Assembly (NCBI GenBank): GCA_014925825.1
Contig: JACGCK010000551.1
Location: 1-15,555, forward strand
Origin: Pholiota molesta
Taxonomy: Eukaryota > Basidiomycota > Agaricomycetes > Agaricales > Strophariaceae
DNA: 15,555 nucleotides
Reading direction: 5' to 3'
The notes under the pieces were generated by a model. That model had not been told where the DNA came from. It ran no database searches and saw nothing but the letters and a program-made list of their open reading frames with translations. Below, in pieces: positions 1-8,640 of this stretch. Both the position numbers and the translations under genes were made by a program. Numbering within the stretch: position 1 is the stretch's first letter; every line of letters starts with the position of its first letter.

Positions 1-360
1 CAACTGTTCCGGTGTTTTGTACATAGATGCGGGGTTTGAGTCGTTCAATTAAACGAGGCTACTGCTGGTCGGAAAGCGAATGGTCGCGGAGCAGTTTTCG
101 TAGTTGTTCGAATGACGGCGCCCCGAATATTTGGGTACATCGAAACAGTGAAGACTATGAAGCTTCAAAGCTTTACTAATACCAGTGATGAGGCAGGTGC
201 CGGTGATCATCCATCAATTCATCATGATCATGAGGCATTTCATTTTACAGCTGTATCCGGGGTCCTGCTTTCCCTCCGCGAATATGCCGCAGCTTACCAG
301 GGCGCAGACGTTCTTTCGTTCCTCCCATTCAAGTGCCACATAGCCAGCGCTACATAGCCT
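1..360. other. Left-edge segment with a possible minus-strand coding remnant
   Basis: No complete gene is recognised. On the minus strand, positions about 150 to 1 read in one frame as protein-like sequence (for example FEQLRKLLRDHSLSDQQ, then PRLIERLKPRIYVQNTGTV), interrupted only by a TAG at 59-61. A second minus-strand open stretch at about 400-208 contains YVALEWEERKNVC. This could be the tail or an internal exon of a gene running out of the window, but no family was recognised. The 81-codon plus-strand frame at 112-357 lies antisense to it and shows no family features. Whether any of this is expressed cannot be judged here. Confidence 0.25.
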
Positions 361-1084
361 CTCAAGCACCCCTCCTCTGCATTTCCCCTGTTTTGTGATG
401 GTTCATCCGGAGTGTGTATCCTCTATTCCGTCTGGATGGTTATTTCCATGGATCGTATCAGATCACCTGAACTCCTGGCTGCGCTCTATTGACCTTGGTT
501 GCAACATGGTTGCTTGCTTTCGACAGTTTCGAAAATACGCACAATCGTAACGCTCCCTAATCAACAAGTTCCTCTAATGCTGGATTATACACTACCATGG
601 GATGCTCCTGACTGGCCAATCTAGCGGGGAATCGATATTTTCAACATGCTATCTTAATGACAGCCACCGTTGCTTTCTGTTGTTCCCCTTGTCATACAAG
701 CGCTTCCAATTTCCTCTGCTATGAATGGTATTCTGTCATTCCTGTCCTGATACTATACTGTGGGCAACATTGATCATCTGTTTGTGGTGTTCTGATTGAC
801 TATGTACCAGCGAATTCTTACTTGCAATATTTCGCATGACATTCCTCAGCTATCTTGGTTTCCCTCTGATATGACATCCCCATATGTGGTGGGGAACAAA
901 TTTTTTTTCCTGCACTCTGGCATTTCTTTCTTCTATGCCCATGCTTTGCAACCAGTTCGCACACTGAGATCTCGGAAGCATCCGATCATTGGAACTCAAT
1001 TGAAAGGCCGATAAGACTCAAGCTCACCGTTATTTAGCCTGGGCGTCGTTACAATATTGACACCCTATCCCACCTCGCAAAGAC
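361..1084. other. Intergenic region upstream of the CTR gene
   Basis: I see no convincing gene here. A 72-codon plus-strand frame at 796-1014 shows no domain, signal peptide or conserved motif and sits where the promoter and 5' leader of the CTR gene at 1085 should be. No clear TATA box or copper-responsive element could be assigned by eye. A T-rich run lies at 901-908. Confidence 0.4.
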
Positions 1085-1815
1085 ATGTCTGATGCTAGAA
1101 CGTCGTCGTCAGCAGATATGTCTGCGGAATCACTTCAAGGCATGATGATGATTCCGTACCTCCATTTTTCTGGGGAAGGCTATCTCTTCTTGGACGTTTG
1201 GCGACCTTCCTCTCCGGGTGCTATCGCAGGCGTGTGCATTGGCCTTGCAGTCTTCGCCTTTTTCGAAAGATGGCTCGCTGCAAGTAGCGCTATGTTGGAG
1301 ACCTATTGGCGTCGCAGGTTCAACATCTCTTGTTAATTCAGTAACGGATATCGACTTAACCCGGTTGTTCCTCTTCTAGGGCTTTTGCGTTAACTACTGC
1401 TCGCGACAACGTCGTACTCACTGAGATGGTTGCAAACGTGTCTGGCTCGATCGATAAGCATTATCTTGTACGGCCTGCCACGCGCATTAGAGGCGAGGCC
1501 AGCAACCCATCGTCTCCTGATCTACGATTACCACTCGAGAGAGAACCCAAGTTCATCATGGAATCAAGGAAACGAACTATTCCCCCCTTCATCGCCGCCC
1601 ATGATATTCCCCGTGGTATTTTATTCGCTCTGCAGATGATGGTCATGTATCTGCTCATGTTAGCTGTCATGTACGTATGTCCTAACTTCTATCCATCTCT
1701 GCTCATCCGACCATTCTATAGGACATTTCAAGCTGCGTTCTTGATTTCTATTATATTGGGCTTGGGTCTGGGCGAAGTAGCCTTTGGGCGAATTGCGGCA
1801 GGCAGGGGGCATTGA
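1085..1815 (+). CDS. CTR-family high-affinity copper transporter, 3 exons
   Basis: Exons 1085-1317, 1380-1670 and 1722-1815 join into a 205-residue protein with GT-AG introns of 62 and 51 bases. The family forms a trimeric Cu(I) channel in the plasma or vacuolar membrane. Seen in the sequence: a methionine cluster at residues 20-22 ahead of the first membrane segment (about 46-64, with FERW at its end), a hydrophilic loop of about 90 residues, and a second segment (about 157-175). That segment is Met-rich, with M-x3-M spacings at 167/171/175. A third segment (about 176-198) carries the GLGLG helix-packing motif at 188-192. The N-terminus is short with few Mets, as in many basidiomycete CTR proteins. 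The second intron splits the codon for Met175. The frame is intact throughout. X325/BIM1-like copper binders follow directly, supporting a role in copper import. Confidence 0.93.
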
Positions 1816-1877
1816 AATCTGAAATCCTTTCCAAATACCCTTCTTGTAAATATCTTCACGTACGTATGTCAAGTTCA

Positions 1878-2608
1878 ATGATTGCTTCATCTTTTTAGGC
1901 TCTATTCTTTGTCAAGTGACTGCATCTCCACTGCCATTTGACCGTATTTAATCTATCTTGAAACGCCCAGAACAGAATACGATGATTGCGCATGCCACAA
2001 GATGGTATAGAAAGCGCCGCCGGGCGGCTGTTAACCTTAGGACAACCCTATCTTTTATCCAATAATACAAGGAGTCAACCCAACTCGTGGCAAGCCACAA
2101 GACAGGTATGGTATTCACCTATATGCTCATTTACCTGCCATTAGTTGGAGCTATCCTTCCCACTGTCGCCAACCCCAATGATTTCGACAACTTCTCAGCC
2201 AACGGCGTGCAACAGATCGCTTCTACATATGCCAAAGGGAAGCCGGAACCTATTGCATACCTCTCGACATCTCCGCCGCCGGGATCGACGGGTTGAAGGA
2301 TGGTTAGGATGCGACTCTTCATGTTATCTTCGCGGGAGGCGATGGAAAATACTATCAGGTAGTTTATCCTTATTACGGTTCCTCTATACATCCGTGATAT
2401 TGATCCGATCGAATTTCTTTAGTGCGCGGACCTTTATGCTCAAGGCCAATCTCACTACATATTTCATTGAATGTAACATGCTCCAATGAAACTGTTACCG
2501 CCATCGCCACCACCTCCAAACCCTCATCAACTTGAGTCTTTTCCAGAAAGTATTTGCGACTGCTGACCTCTCTTTGGAATCTTTGGTGTGATGACCGCGC
2601 TCTTGTAG
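1878..2608 (+). pseudogene. Damaged X325/BIM1-like copper-binding protein copy
   Basis: The body of this copy aligns by eye with the intact gene at 3258. Position 2145 onward gives VGAIL..NPNDFDNF (matching [13 protein letters not shown]). After a one-base break near 2237-2241 comes TYCIPLDIS, then VIFAGGDGKYYQ, a 64-base intron (2359-2422) and CAD. After another one-base break near 2462-2465 comes NVTCSNET, and last a hydrophobic tail ending FGVMTALL with stop 2606-2608. Further breaks are needed between about 2515 and 2560. An in-frame TAG at 2305-2307 sits where the family usually has Gln, one transition from CAG. The 5' half is badly resolved: ASHKT ending at 2105 fits the end of an exon, and ATG 1878 begins a signal-peptide-like stretch broken in a T run. 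Known family role: extracellular copper handling. As read, no functional protein is made; sequencing error could explain the indels but less easily the stop. Confidence 0.72.
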
Positions 2609-3257
2609 GATACTCCAAATTCGGAATGCTACAATACTTTTCGCACACTTCATTCCAGTCCGCTATATATTTTTCTGCATGTTCCTTTATACCTGGTTTC
2701 CTTAAGGTCATACCTAGGACCATTTAACAAACCACATATTCATGGGACACCGCGCATCAATACATTTATTTTGAAATACCCCGCTTCAACTCCAAGTACC
2801 TAACTTAGATACTTGGGCAACCAAAAAAGTAGATTTGTGTGTTTTCACCCACCTCCAACGCATCGACGTGCTAGCTCTGATATGTGATAAGAATGGTCCA
2901 ATCAACGCTCTCGACAATGTGCGTGTAGACCTTCTGACTTCTGCATAATGATAAGACATATAGTCTTCTTTGAAAGGTTCACAATATACCGCCCATGTTA
3001 CAAGACTCCCATATCTGTAAGTAGGTCCGTTGCATGTTGGCCCTGGGGGAGGTTGGAGGTCCACATATATAGTGGGCCATATGGCACTGCCGTTATAAAA
3101 ATAGAACTGGATGAACTTTCCTGTTGTGATCACAGCTTCCTTCTTTGGGAGTGAAAAAACTTTTTCTCCCCGCAAGATTTGATGCACAACTTATACCAGC
3201 ATCCCAGCGTTTAGTATATAATCATGGCACTTCTTATTCCTTCAGCCTCAGCCCACA
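2609..3257. other. Intergenic and promoter region of the intact X325 gene
   Basis: No plus-strand gene is visible. A 133-codon minus-strand frame (2786-3187) runs through the promoter and leader of the X325 gene and has no recognisable domain, so it is treated as chance. TATA-like sequences lie at 3094-3101 and 3215-3221. An ATG at 3224 precedes the real start. Confidence 0.5.
3094..3101 (+). promoter_or_regulatory. Candidate TATA box of the X325/BIM1-like gene
   Basis: TATAAAAA lies 157 bases ahead of the start codon at 3258. A second candidate, TATATAA, is at 3215-3221. Which one is used decides whether the out-of-frame ATG at 3224 is in the leader. This is a motif match only. Confidence 0.35.
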
Positions 3258-4136
3258 ATGCATTCTCCTCTACTTGCCTTTGTCTTTGCTCTTCTGGGTG
3301 CTGCCGCCGTCAACGCGCATTTCCAGCTGCAGTTCCCTCCTCCTCGCGGGGTATTTGTTGAAGACCAGGAGCCGAATTTTTGCGGTATGTACAGCATGCA
3401 TTGTACATTGGCGAATTATATGATTGAAATGATTTTGCAGATGGATACCTCAACGCCGTCTCTAATCGGTCAGAGTTTCCTCTTAGCGGTGGCTTCTTCA
3501 CTCTGAATTCCGAGCATCCGCAATGGACTGGTCAGTTGTTACGTTTGTTTTGCTCGAGATCTTCGTATTAATCGTCTATGATATTTGTATAGCCGGTGTC
3601 TTGATCTCAACATTGGAGAACCCTCAGTCTTTCAACAACTTCTCGCAGGTCAATGGGTTCTTCCAGGATCAAGGAGAGGGTGCCTTTTGTATTCCTCTTG
3701 ATTTTTCCAAGTCCAATGTCACATCATTGAGCTCGGGCCAAAATGTGACGATTCAGGTAAGTGGAGACTGACTTCAACTCGGCGTTGAACAAGCGTCTGA
3801 TGAGTACGACGCTTGATCAGATCGTCTTTGATGGGGGTGATGGTCAATTATACCAGGTAAGAAATCTCTTGATGCATATCTGATAGTAATTGTTAATCCT
3901 GAATTATACCACAGTGTGCCGACTTGACTTTGAGCGACAGCTTCAACATCCCTTCAAGTGTTGCATGCTCAAACGCGACAGGCTCTGCATCCTCCACATC
4001 CTCCACACCAAGTGCGACAACTACATCGCCCGCAGGATCGAGCCCGACGAAAAGTTCATTCGCATTGCCAATATTTACGACTTCGTATTCGGCTGTTGCA
4101 CTTGTTCTTGGAGTCTTCGGTCTGATCCTTGTATAA
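3258..4136 (+). CDS. X325/BIM1-like GPI-anchored copper-binding protein (LPMO-like fold), 5 exons
   Basis: Exons 3258-3384, 3441-3530, 3593-3756, 3821-3856 and 3915-4136 give 212 residues with no break. Residues 1-20 are a signal peptide ending VNA, so the mature protein starts with His21 ([11 protein letters not shown]). An N-terminal His is the first ligand of the copper His brace in this family. His68 in EHPQW is the likely second, and the acidic FDGGDG loop (130-135) may supply another. Cys42, 105, 140 and 157 can form two disulfides, and several N-x-S/T sites are present. A Ser/Thr/Pro-rich stalk (about 160-195) precedes a hydrophobic C-terminus (about 197-212), which indicates GPI anchoring. 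Family members (Laccaria X325, Cryptococcus Bim1) bind copper at the cell surface and do not show the usual polysaccharide-oxidising activity; Bim1 promotes Ctr1-dependent copper import. The CTR gene 1.4 kb upstream fits that role. Confidence 0.93.
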
Positions 4137-5747
4137 AGCAATTGACCCCCGAGGCGCACTTCCACATATTTTCCGTCATCGACCCGATCGACCGATTGAC
4201 ACCTCTGAAAGTTAGTCGACTTGATGGATGCGAGCACTCCTGTTCAATATGGTGTATGTACCAGGTAACTACCTGGAGTAATTGTGGGGTATTTACAAGC
4301 TAGTCAATGCATACCGCTCCTTGAAGAATGATTGAACGAGTTTCAACTCAAGAACTTCAGTCGTGCAGACTACCACTGTTTTAAGAATGGCACTCGGATT
4401 CTGGAGCACGGCGTGGGCCTTATTTTTGTCTGAAATGCCTGCTGTTCAGAATTCCTAATCCAAAATCGGGGTATAAATTTTTGAGCCGGATTTAACCATG
4501 AGACGAATGCCACTGTAATTCACGGATGTGAAAATAGGCGTAATTTGTATCCGCATTATCTAGTTTTCTGATGTCCTGCGAAGTAGTTGTGTTAGAGATT
4601 GGTTGTTGCTTTTGTCGAATTCACTCCATCAATGACGAGAGGTTGCTCATGCCCAAGAATTTTTGTTCGATAGAGCACTTAAGAGGCTTCGTTAGCAGAT
4701 GATCTGGAATTTATAATTCGCGAAATGTAAAGGATCAGTCTCTAGGCAGGCTGATCGGCGTAGTAGGTTTGTAGCGCCCTGATAGCGCCTCGGTTCTGCA
4801 AAGCAAAACACATCTTCCCATGTGTTAAAAAACGGATTCCTCTGGGGCCAAATCTGAGCGCTCGGCCTTACCAATGTTCTTCAATCACACGACCGGAACA
4901 AGTCACCTAGCAAATTTTGGGCATACATATTGACTTTCAAGTTAGTTGCATAATATATTCTACGTGAGACTTTTCTCAAGTCAAGATGCCTATATTGTGC
5001 CTATAAGTATCTTGATAACTGTTCGTTGCACATAGAAAGTCATAGATTGAATGCAATAATAGCGAGTGAGATTTTCAGTCCAGTTCTGCTCAAAATCAAA
5101 CATACTTACACATATGGAATGTAATTGAGAGCGCATATGTGCAGGCGTCTGATAATATAGTGTGCCACACAAGCGCCCGTTAGTCAGCGGTCCGGCCTCC
5201 ACCGATTATCGGCGTGAGTCATGGCCGCGCCGTGTTTCATAGGTGTCACTGCCGTATTATTCTCTTCTTGAGCGTAATAGCGATGACAACCTGGCCGAAG
5301 ACATTCGCAAGGGCAAGAGCCGGTTATCCCTCCAGATATGTGCATCCACTTCATTCAGCGTTTCCGAATGGCGCTGGATTGGAAACGCTTACTCGGAGAG
5401 CCTTCAATTGCGTATACCTCGGGGGTCAAAGGTAGTATGATTCAGTGAAACGGCCGGGAAGACCCTGGAAGACCTCCGGGCCCGTGATATTTCTGGGATT
5501 GGATCTCTGTCAAGCTTTCTCTGCGTAATATGACTGCGAGATTGATAAACTATGTGCAAAGTGGCAGTGCCGAGTTAGGCAATCTACAGTCCGATGAGAT
5601 CTGGTGGCATGTTATAAAGACCCTCTGCGTACCGGACCACGCCGTTGCAATGCGAAAACCCCAGCTTCATTTCGCAAGATAATATCGTCGTTCAGTTCTA
5701 CACCTGCCCTTAGCCTTCTTCTCGTGCCACCGACTCATTCTCCCACC
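4137..5747. other. Gene-poor 1.6 kb intergenic region
   Basis: No gene with supporting structure was found on either strand. Frames overlapping the X325 gene's last exon (3890-4303 plus, 3893-4237 minus) are shadows. Between about 5224 and 5445 two plus-strand frames look somewhat protein-like (DDNLAEDIRKGKSRLSLQ, then RMALDWKRLLGEPSIAYTSG), but they are in different frames, lack a clear start or splice pattern and match no family I know. They may be a decayed gene. No tRNA or transposon ends were seen. Confidence 0.45.
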
Positions 5748-6333
5748 ATGATGCTCTTCCGACGGAAGGAAATGCCTTGGGAGGTCGTCGAGAGCCAATC
5801 TGTCGATCCCGTGCCTATGTACTACGACGATGAAGGTGCATATTCAGATGACAATTTCATTTTGACGCCGGAATACTGAGCGCCATGTTTTTTTTTTCTA
5901 GACCTAGATCTCATTTACATCAAACGCAGTAATGTGCAGCGGAAGTATGTCCTCGACGTCAGAAACGACCAGCACCTTCAAAGCGAGCTACAGAAAGCTA
6001 TCGTGTTTGCTCGGAATCAATTATTGGAAGAAATAAAGAGGAACGGGTATAATATTCTATTGCTTGAGAGGTACGATTCTTCCTCTTTTTTCCAGAACTA
6101 CGTTGTCTGATTGGAGCGTCATGGATCATTCTCTAGCTGGCATATAACTGTGCTTCGCAGAGCTAAGCTACACCGAGTGGAAGTTGAATATAATGGTCGG
6201 CGTAAGTCCTCTTCGGCTTCTTGATTGTAACAGCAATCATTCAAGCTCATTTCTTGTTGCAGCCGCCATCGCAATGAACACGCTCAAAGAGCGACATCCT
6301 CCTTTCATGGAGGTTTTAAAAACCGGTCATTGA
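5748..6333 (+). CDS. Small conserved-looking protein of unknown function, 4 exons
   Basis: Exons 5748-5835, 5902-6070, 6137-6201 and 6263-6333 join in frame to 130 residues. Introns of 66, 66 and 61 bases have good GT-AG ends (the first ends in a T-rich tract, the last begins GTAAGT). The start has a strong context (CCCACCATGATG). The protein is soluble and charged, with no signal peptide or membrane segment. Features are MPWEVVE near the start, an acidic stretch (YYDDEDLDL), YVLDVRNDQHLQSELQKA leading into a probable helix, a short LLLESWHITVLRR core, and HRVEVEYNGRP near the end. I do not recognise a named domain; my impression is a lineage-restricted Agaricomycete family. It stands alone between gene-poor stretches, so context gives no hint of function. 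The clean splicing across four exons argues that it is real. Confidence 0.8.
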
Positions 6334-7196
6334 TTGCATTAATACTTGTTTAGAGGGGCCTCCGAGAACCATCCAGCATTTGTATTTATTATTATCATAT
6401 GCATCCACTGCTATGCATTCGTCTGTAAGCCACTAACTGTTGTACTAGTATTGTACTTGTATCGTACCCTCATCATGTAAACATCCACACCTCATACCAA
6501 TTACAAAGAAGAAATTAACACATCTACAATGTCCTTACCAAGCAGTGAAGGTGCAATTATGGATAGTCGATGACCCGGGCGCCTTGATGTGTCAATTTCG
6601 CAAACCAAGTAACGCGTCGTCTCGGAGGAGAAGCCATTCCGCCGCGCGGCAAAGAAAGAACAGTTACTGCTTCAGTAAAGCATACTACTATAGCTTACGG
6701 CGCCCGGAAAGTATAAATGCCACTCGGAGTACCCTATTTGGTACGCTAATTCTAATACATATGTAGACCGAAGTTTGATACTAAGTATGGGTTAGACTCT
6801 GATATTTTTAACCATCTTGGCACAATGAAAATAGAACAACATAAATACCACGATGTTTCAATCGGGGACATCTCTTGCTTTGAGTATGAAGAATTGACTA
6901 AGTGCTGGAAGTTGAAGGACTGTGTTAGGAACGTCGGAACGGAGATCTTTCAAAGATAGCGATGTACTCGATTTCGATGGTATGTCGCAGCATAGGACTG
7001 ATAAGGATCGCATAAAGCTTTGATCAAAGCACAGCACACCTGAAAATGAGACCTTCGTAATGAGATAATCCGAATGGCAGTGGTTGGTAGATAGAGCTGG
7101 GATAAGCAAGCGTATATGGATTCCATAGATGCTACATTGCCTTTCAACGGTTACACGGCTAGCTTAGAAGTTGTATTATTATGAAGTCTATTCGCA
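6334..7196. other. Intergenic region between two convergent genes
   Basis: This holds the 3' ends of the orphan gene and of the sulfurtransferase. Minus-strand frames at 6858-7109 and 6950-7147 and a plus frame at 6545-6766 show no domain, splice pattern or conserved motif. Short TGTAC repeats occur around 6438-6466. Nothing else could be supported. Confidence 0.4.
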
Positions 7197-8435
7197 TTAT
7201 GTCGATTTTACTATTCGGCTGGTTGAACGCATAGCATACCCAGTCCAGGACTACATCGCAAGAAAAAAAGATGAAATCAGCGTCCAAGATCCAAGATCCA
7301 GAAGTTATATCTCCGCAGCTCACCTCATCATATAGGCCAACGTTCCTTACGCCTAGCAATTGTAAACCAAGCCAAAGGACCCCCGCAGTCATGCCACTTC
7401 CGCAGCTGGCATTTACAGGTCTTTCCCCGCGGATAATCTTAGCCGCTTCTTCAGGGCCAACGGCTGACTCTAAGGCCTTCTTAATGTCTGCAGGGGGAGG
7501 AAGGTCGAATATTCTTGTCCATCTCTTGTTTTATGTTTTTGCAAGAACAAATTGAATGTGAGTGAGTAAGAATGAGGTATATGACCAGATGAAAGGCCAG
7601 GACGAGGCTCCGGGTCTGTTCCAGTATACCTATTTGAAATGATATACTGTAAGAAGCTCCGGCCATATCGCGTATAGACTGGATATTGTACAAACCTTCC
7701 TCTTGGTCGGGCGTCAAGCACTAACTCCGACTGTGCATTGGTCAAAGGGTCGAACTGGGAATTAGCCACTATTTGCTCGTAGCCTGTCATACTGATGCAT
7801 GAGAATCAAGGAGATTGATGAACTTCTTTGAATTACTGCGAATTGACTTGTCCTCGAATTTCGGAAGTGCATACGTTGCAGGTTGGGGCTTGCTTGGAGG
7901 GGAAGTTTCGACAGGAAGCTGGTCGTCGACCCAACGCGGGAGTCCTCCGTCAATGATGCTGGAGTTTTCATGCCCAAAATTTCTGAACATGAACAATGCG
8001 CGAGGAGAAGAGAAGACTCCGTGGGCATCGTAGCTTCAGAGAGCGTCAGGCTGCAGTCCTGTCGCAAATAAGTGATCGGCCTTACAGGATGACATGCGTA
8101 GATGGAGAGATGCCGAGCTTTTCTAGACATTATGTAGGAGCGTTAAATAGGTGAATAACGCGTGTTATTCTAATGCTGCACATACCACAAGCGCGCGCAA
8201 ATGTTTCCTTGTCGGGCATCATATGTTTAAGTCCCAGTTCGTGAGGACTTGCAACTTCGTCTAAGTCAAGAAACTGCGCTCTCGGAATCCGTTTGGCAAG
8301 AAATTCATCCTTCGCATCTCTAGGCGCGTTGGGCATGAACCATGTTGAATCTATCAGAGAGATAGGAGCATCAGGTTTGTGCACAAGGTCGTTGACCTGT
8401 CTCGGAGAAAGCAATAATTGAGCGACGGAGGACAT
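7197..8435 (-). CDS. TUM1: Two-rhodanese-domain sulfurtransferase (mercaptopyruvate/thiosulfate type), 6 exons, one frame break
   Basis: Exons, high to low: 8435-8186, 8122-8086, 8033-7837, 7783-7696, 7629-7324 and 7250-7197. They total 932 bases, one short of a whole number of codons; about 310 residues are expected, normal for the family. The enzyme moves sulfur from 3-mercaptopyruvate or thiosulfate to acceptors, and Tum1-type members feed tRNA thiolation. Domain 1 is the inactive-type rhodanese (SLIDSTWFMP, then YDAHGVFSSPRALFMF and DGGLPRWV). Domain 2 has LDARPRGRYTG, SGHIPHSYSLTF and the catalytic loop CGSGMT near residue 266, and ends YDESWTGYAM. Between EYSTFLP and PADIKKAL the frame shifts by one missing base beside the G5 run at 7493-7497; left as is, the catalytic loop is lost. 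An in-frame ATG at 8501 would add a basic, amphipathic-looking leader (MGLFKAATIKIL) that could target mitochondria. It shares a 205-base divergent promoter with VMA5. Confidence 0.9.
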
Positions 8436-8640
8436 ATTTCGAGCCTTGAATGGCGGAGAAGCAGACAAGATCTTAATCGTTGCAGCCTTAAAGAGGCCCA
8501 TGCCTGCGATTGAAGGACTCGGAAGAATGAGCTCGATGCCAGGGGAGATGGTCATAGCCCCTAGAAAGTAACAGGCATCAACAACCTCCAGTGCTGTAGC
8601 CGACGTCTCTGCTTCCGCGCTAAAGGCCTGCACATCCCCC
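8436..8640. promoter_or_regulatory. Bidirectional promoter between sulfurtransferase and VMA5
   Basis: Only 205 bases separate the two divergent start codons (ATG at 8435 minus and 8641 plus), so both promoters must share or overlap this interval. The minus-strand reading frame stays open through it to 8642, which permits longer sulfurtransferase starts such as 8501. No clear TATA box is seen. Confidence 0.55.

Noticed and set aside
2305..2307. Reassigned TAG codon (Gln)
   Set aside because: TAG is the natural stop of VMA5, the KH gene and the RBR gene in the same window.
2373..2723. 116-codon minus-strand open frame
   Set aside because: It is antisense to recognisable X325-like coding sequence and has no family features.
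2786..3187. 133-codon minus-strand open frame
   Set aside because: It lies over the promoter and leader of the X325 gene, has no domain or splice pattern, and reads like chance sequence.
3890..4303. 137-codon plus-strand and 114-codon minus-strand frames
   Set aside because: They are shadows of the last exon of the X325 gene, whose spliced frame is clearly the real one.
4660..4800. Possible tRNA (GGTTCTGC-like T-loop)
   Set aside because: No matching acceptor stem, D arm or anticodon arm could be folded by eye.
7470..7520. Using the good-looking acceptor (pyrimidine tract then CTGCAG) to splice around the sulfurtransferase frame break
   Set aside because: The only nearby donor (GTTCTT) gives the wrong phase and would remove conserved residues.
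7815..8071. Plus-strand frames antisense to the sulfurtransferase
   Set aside because: They mirror exon 3 of a well-supported minus-strand gene.
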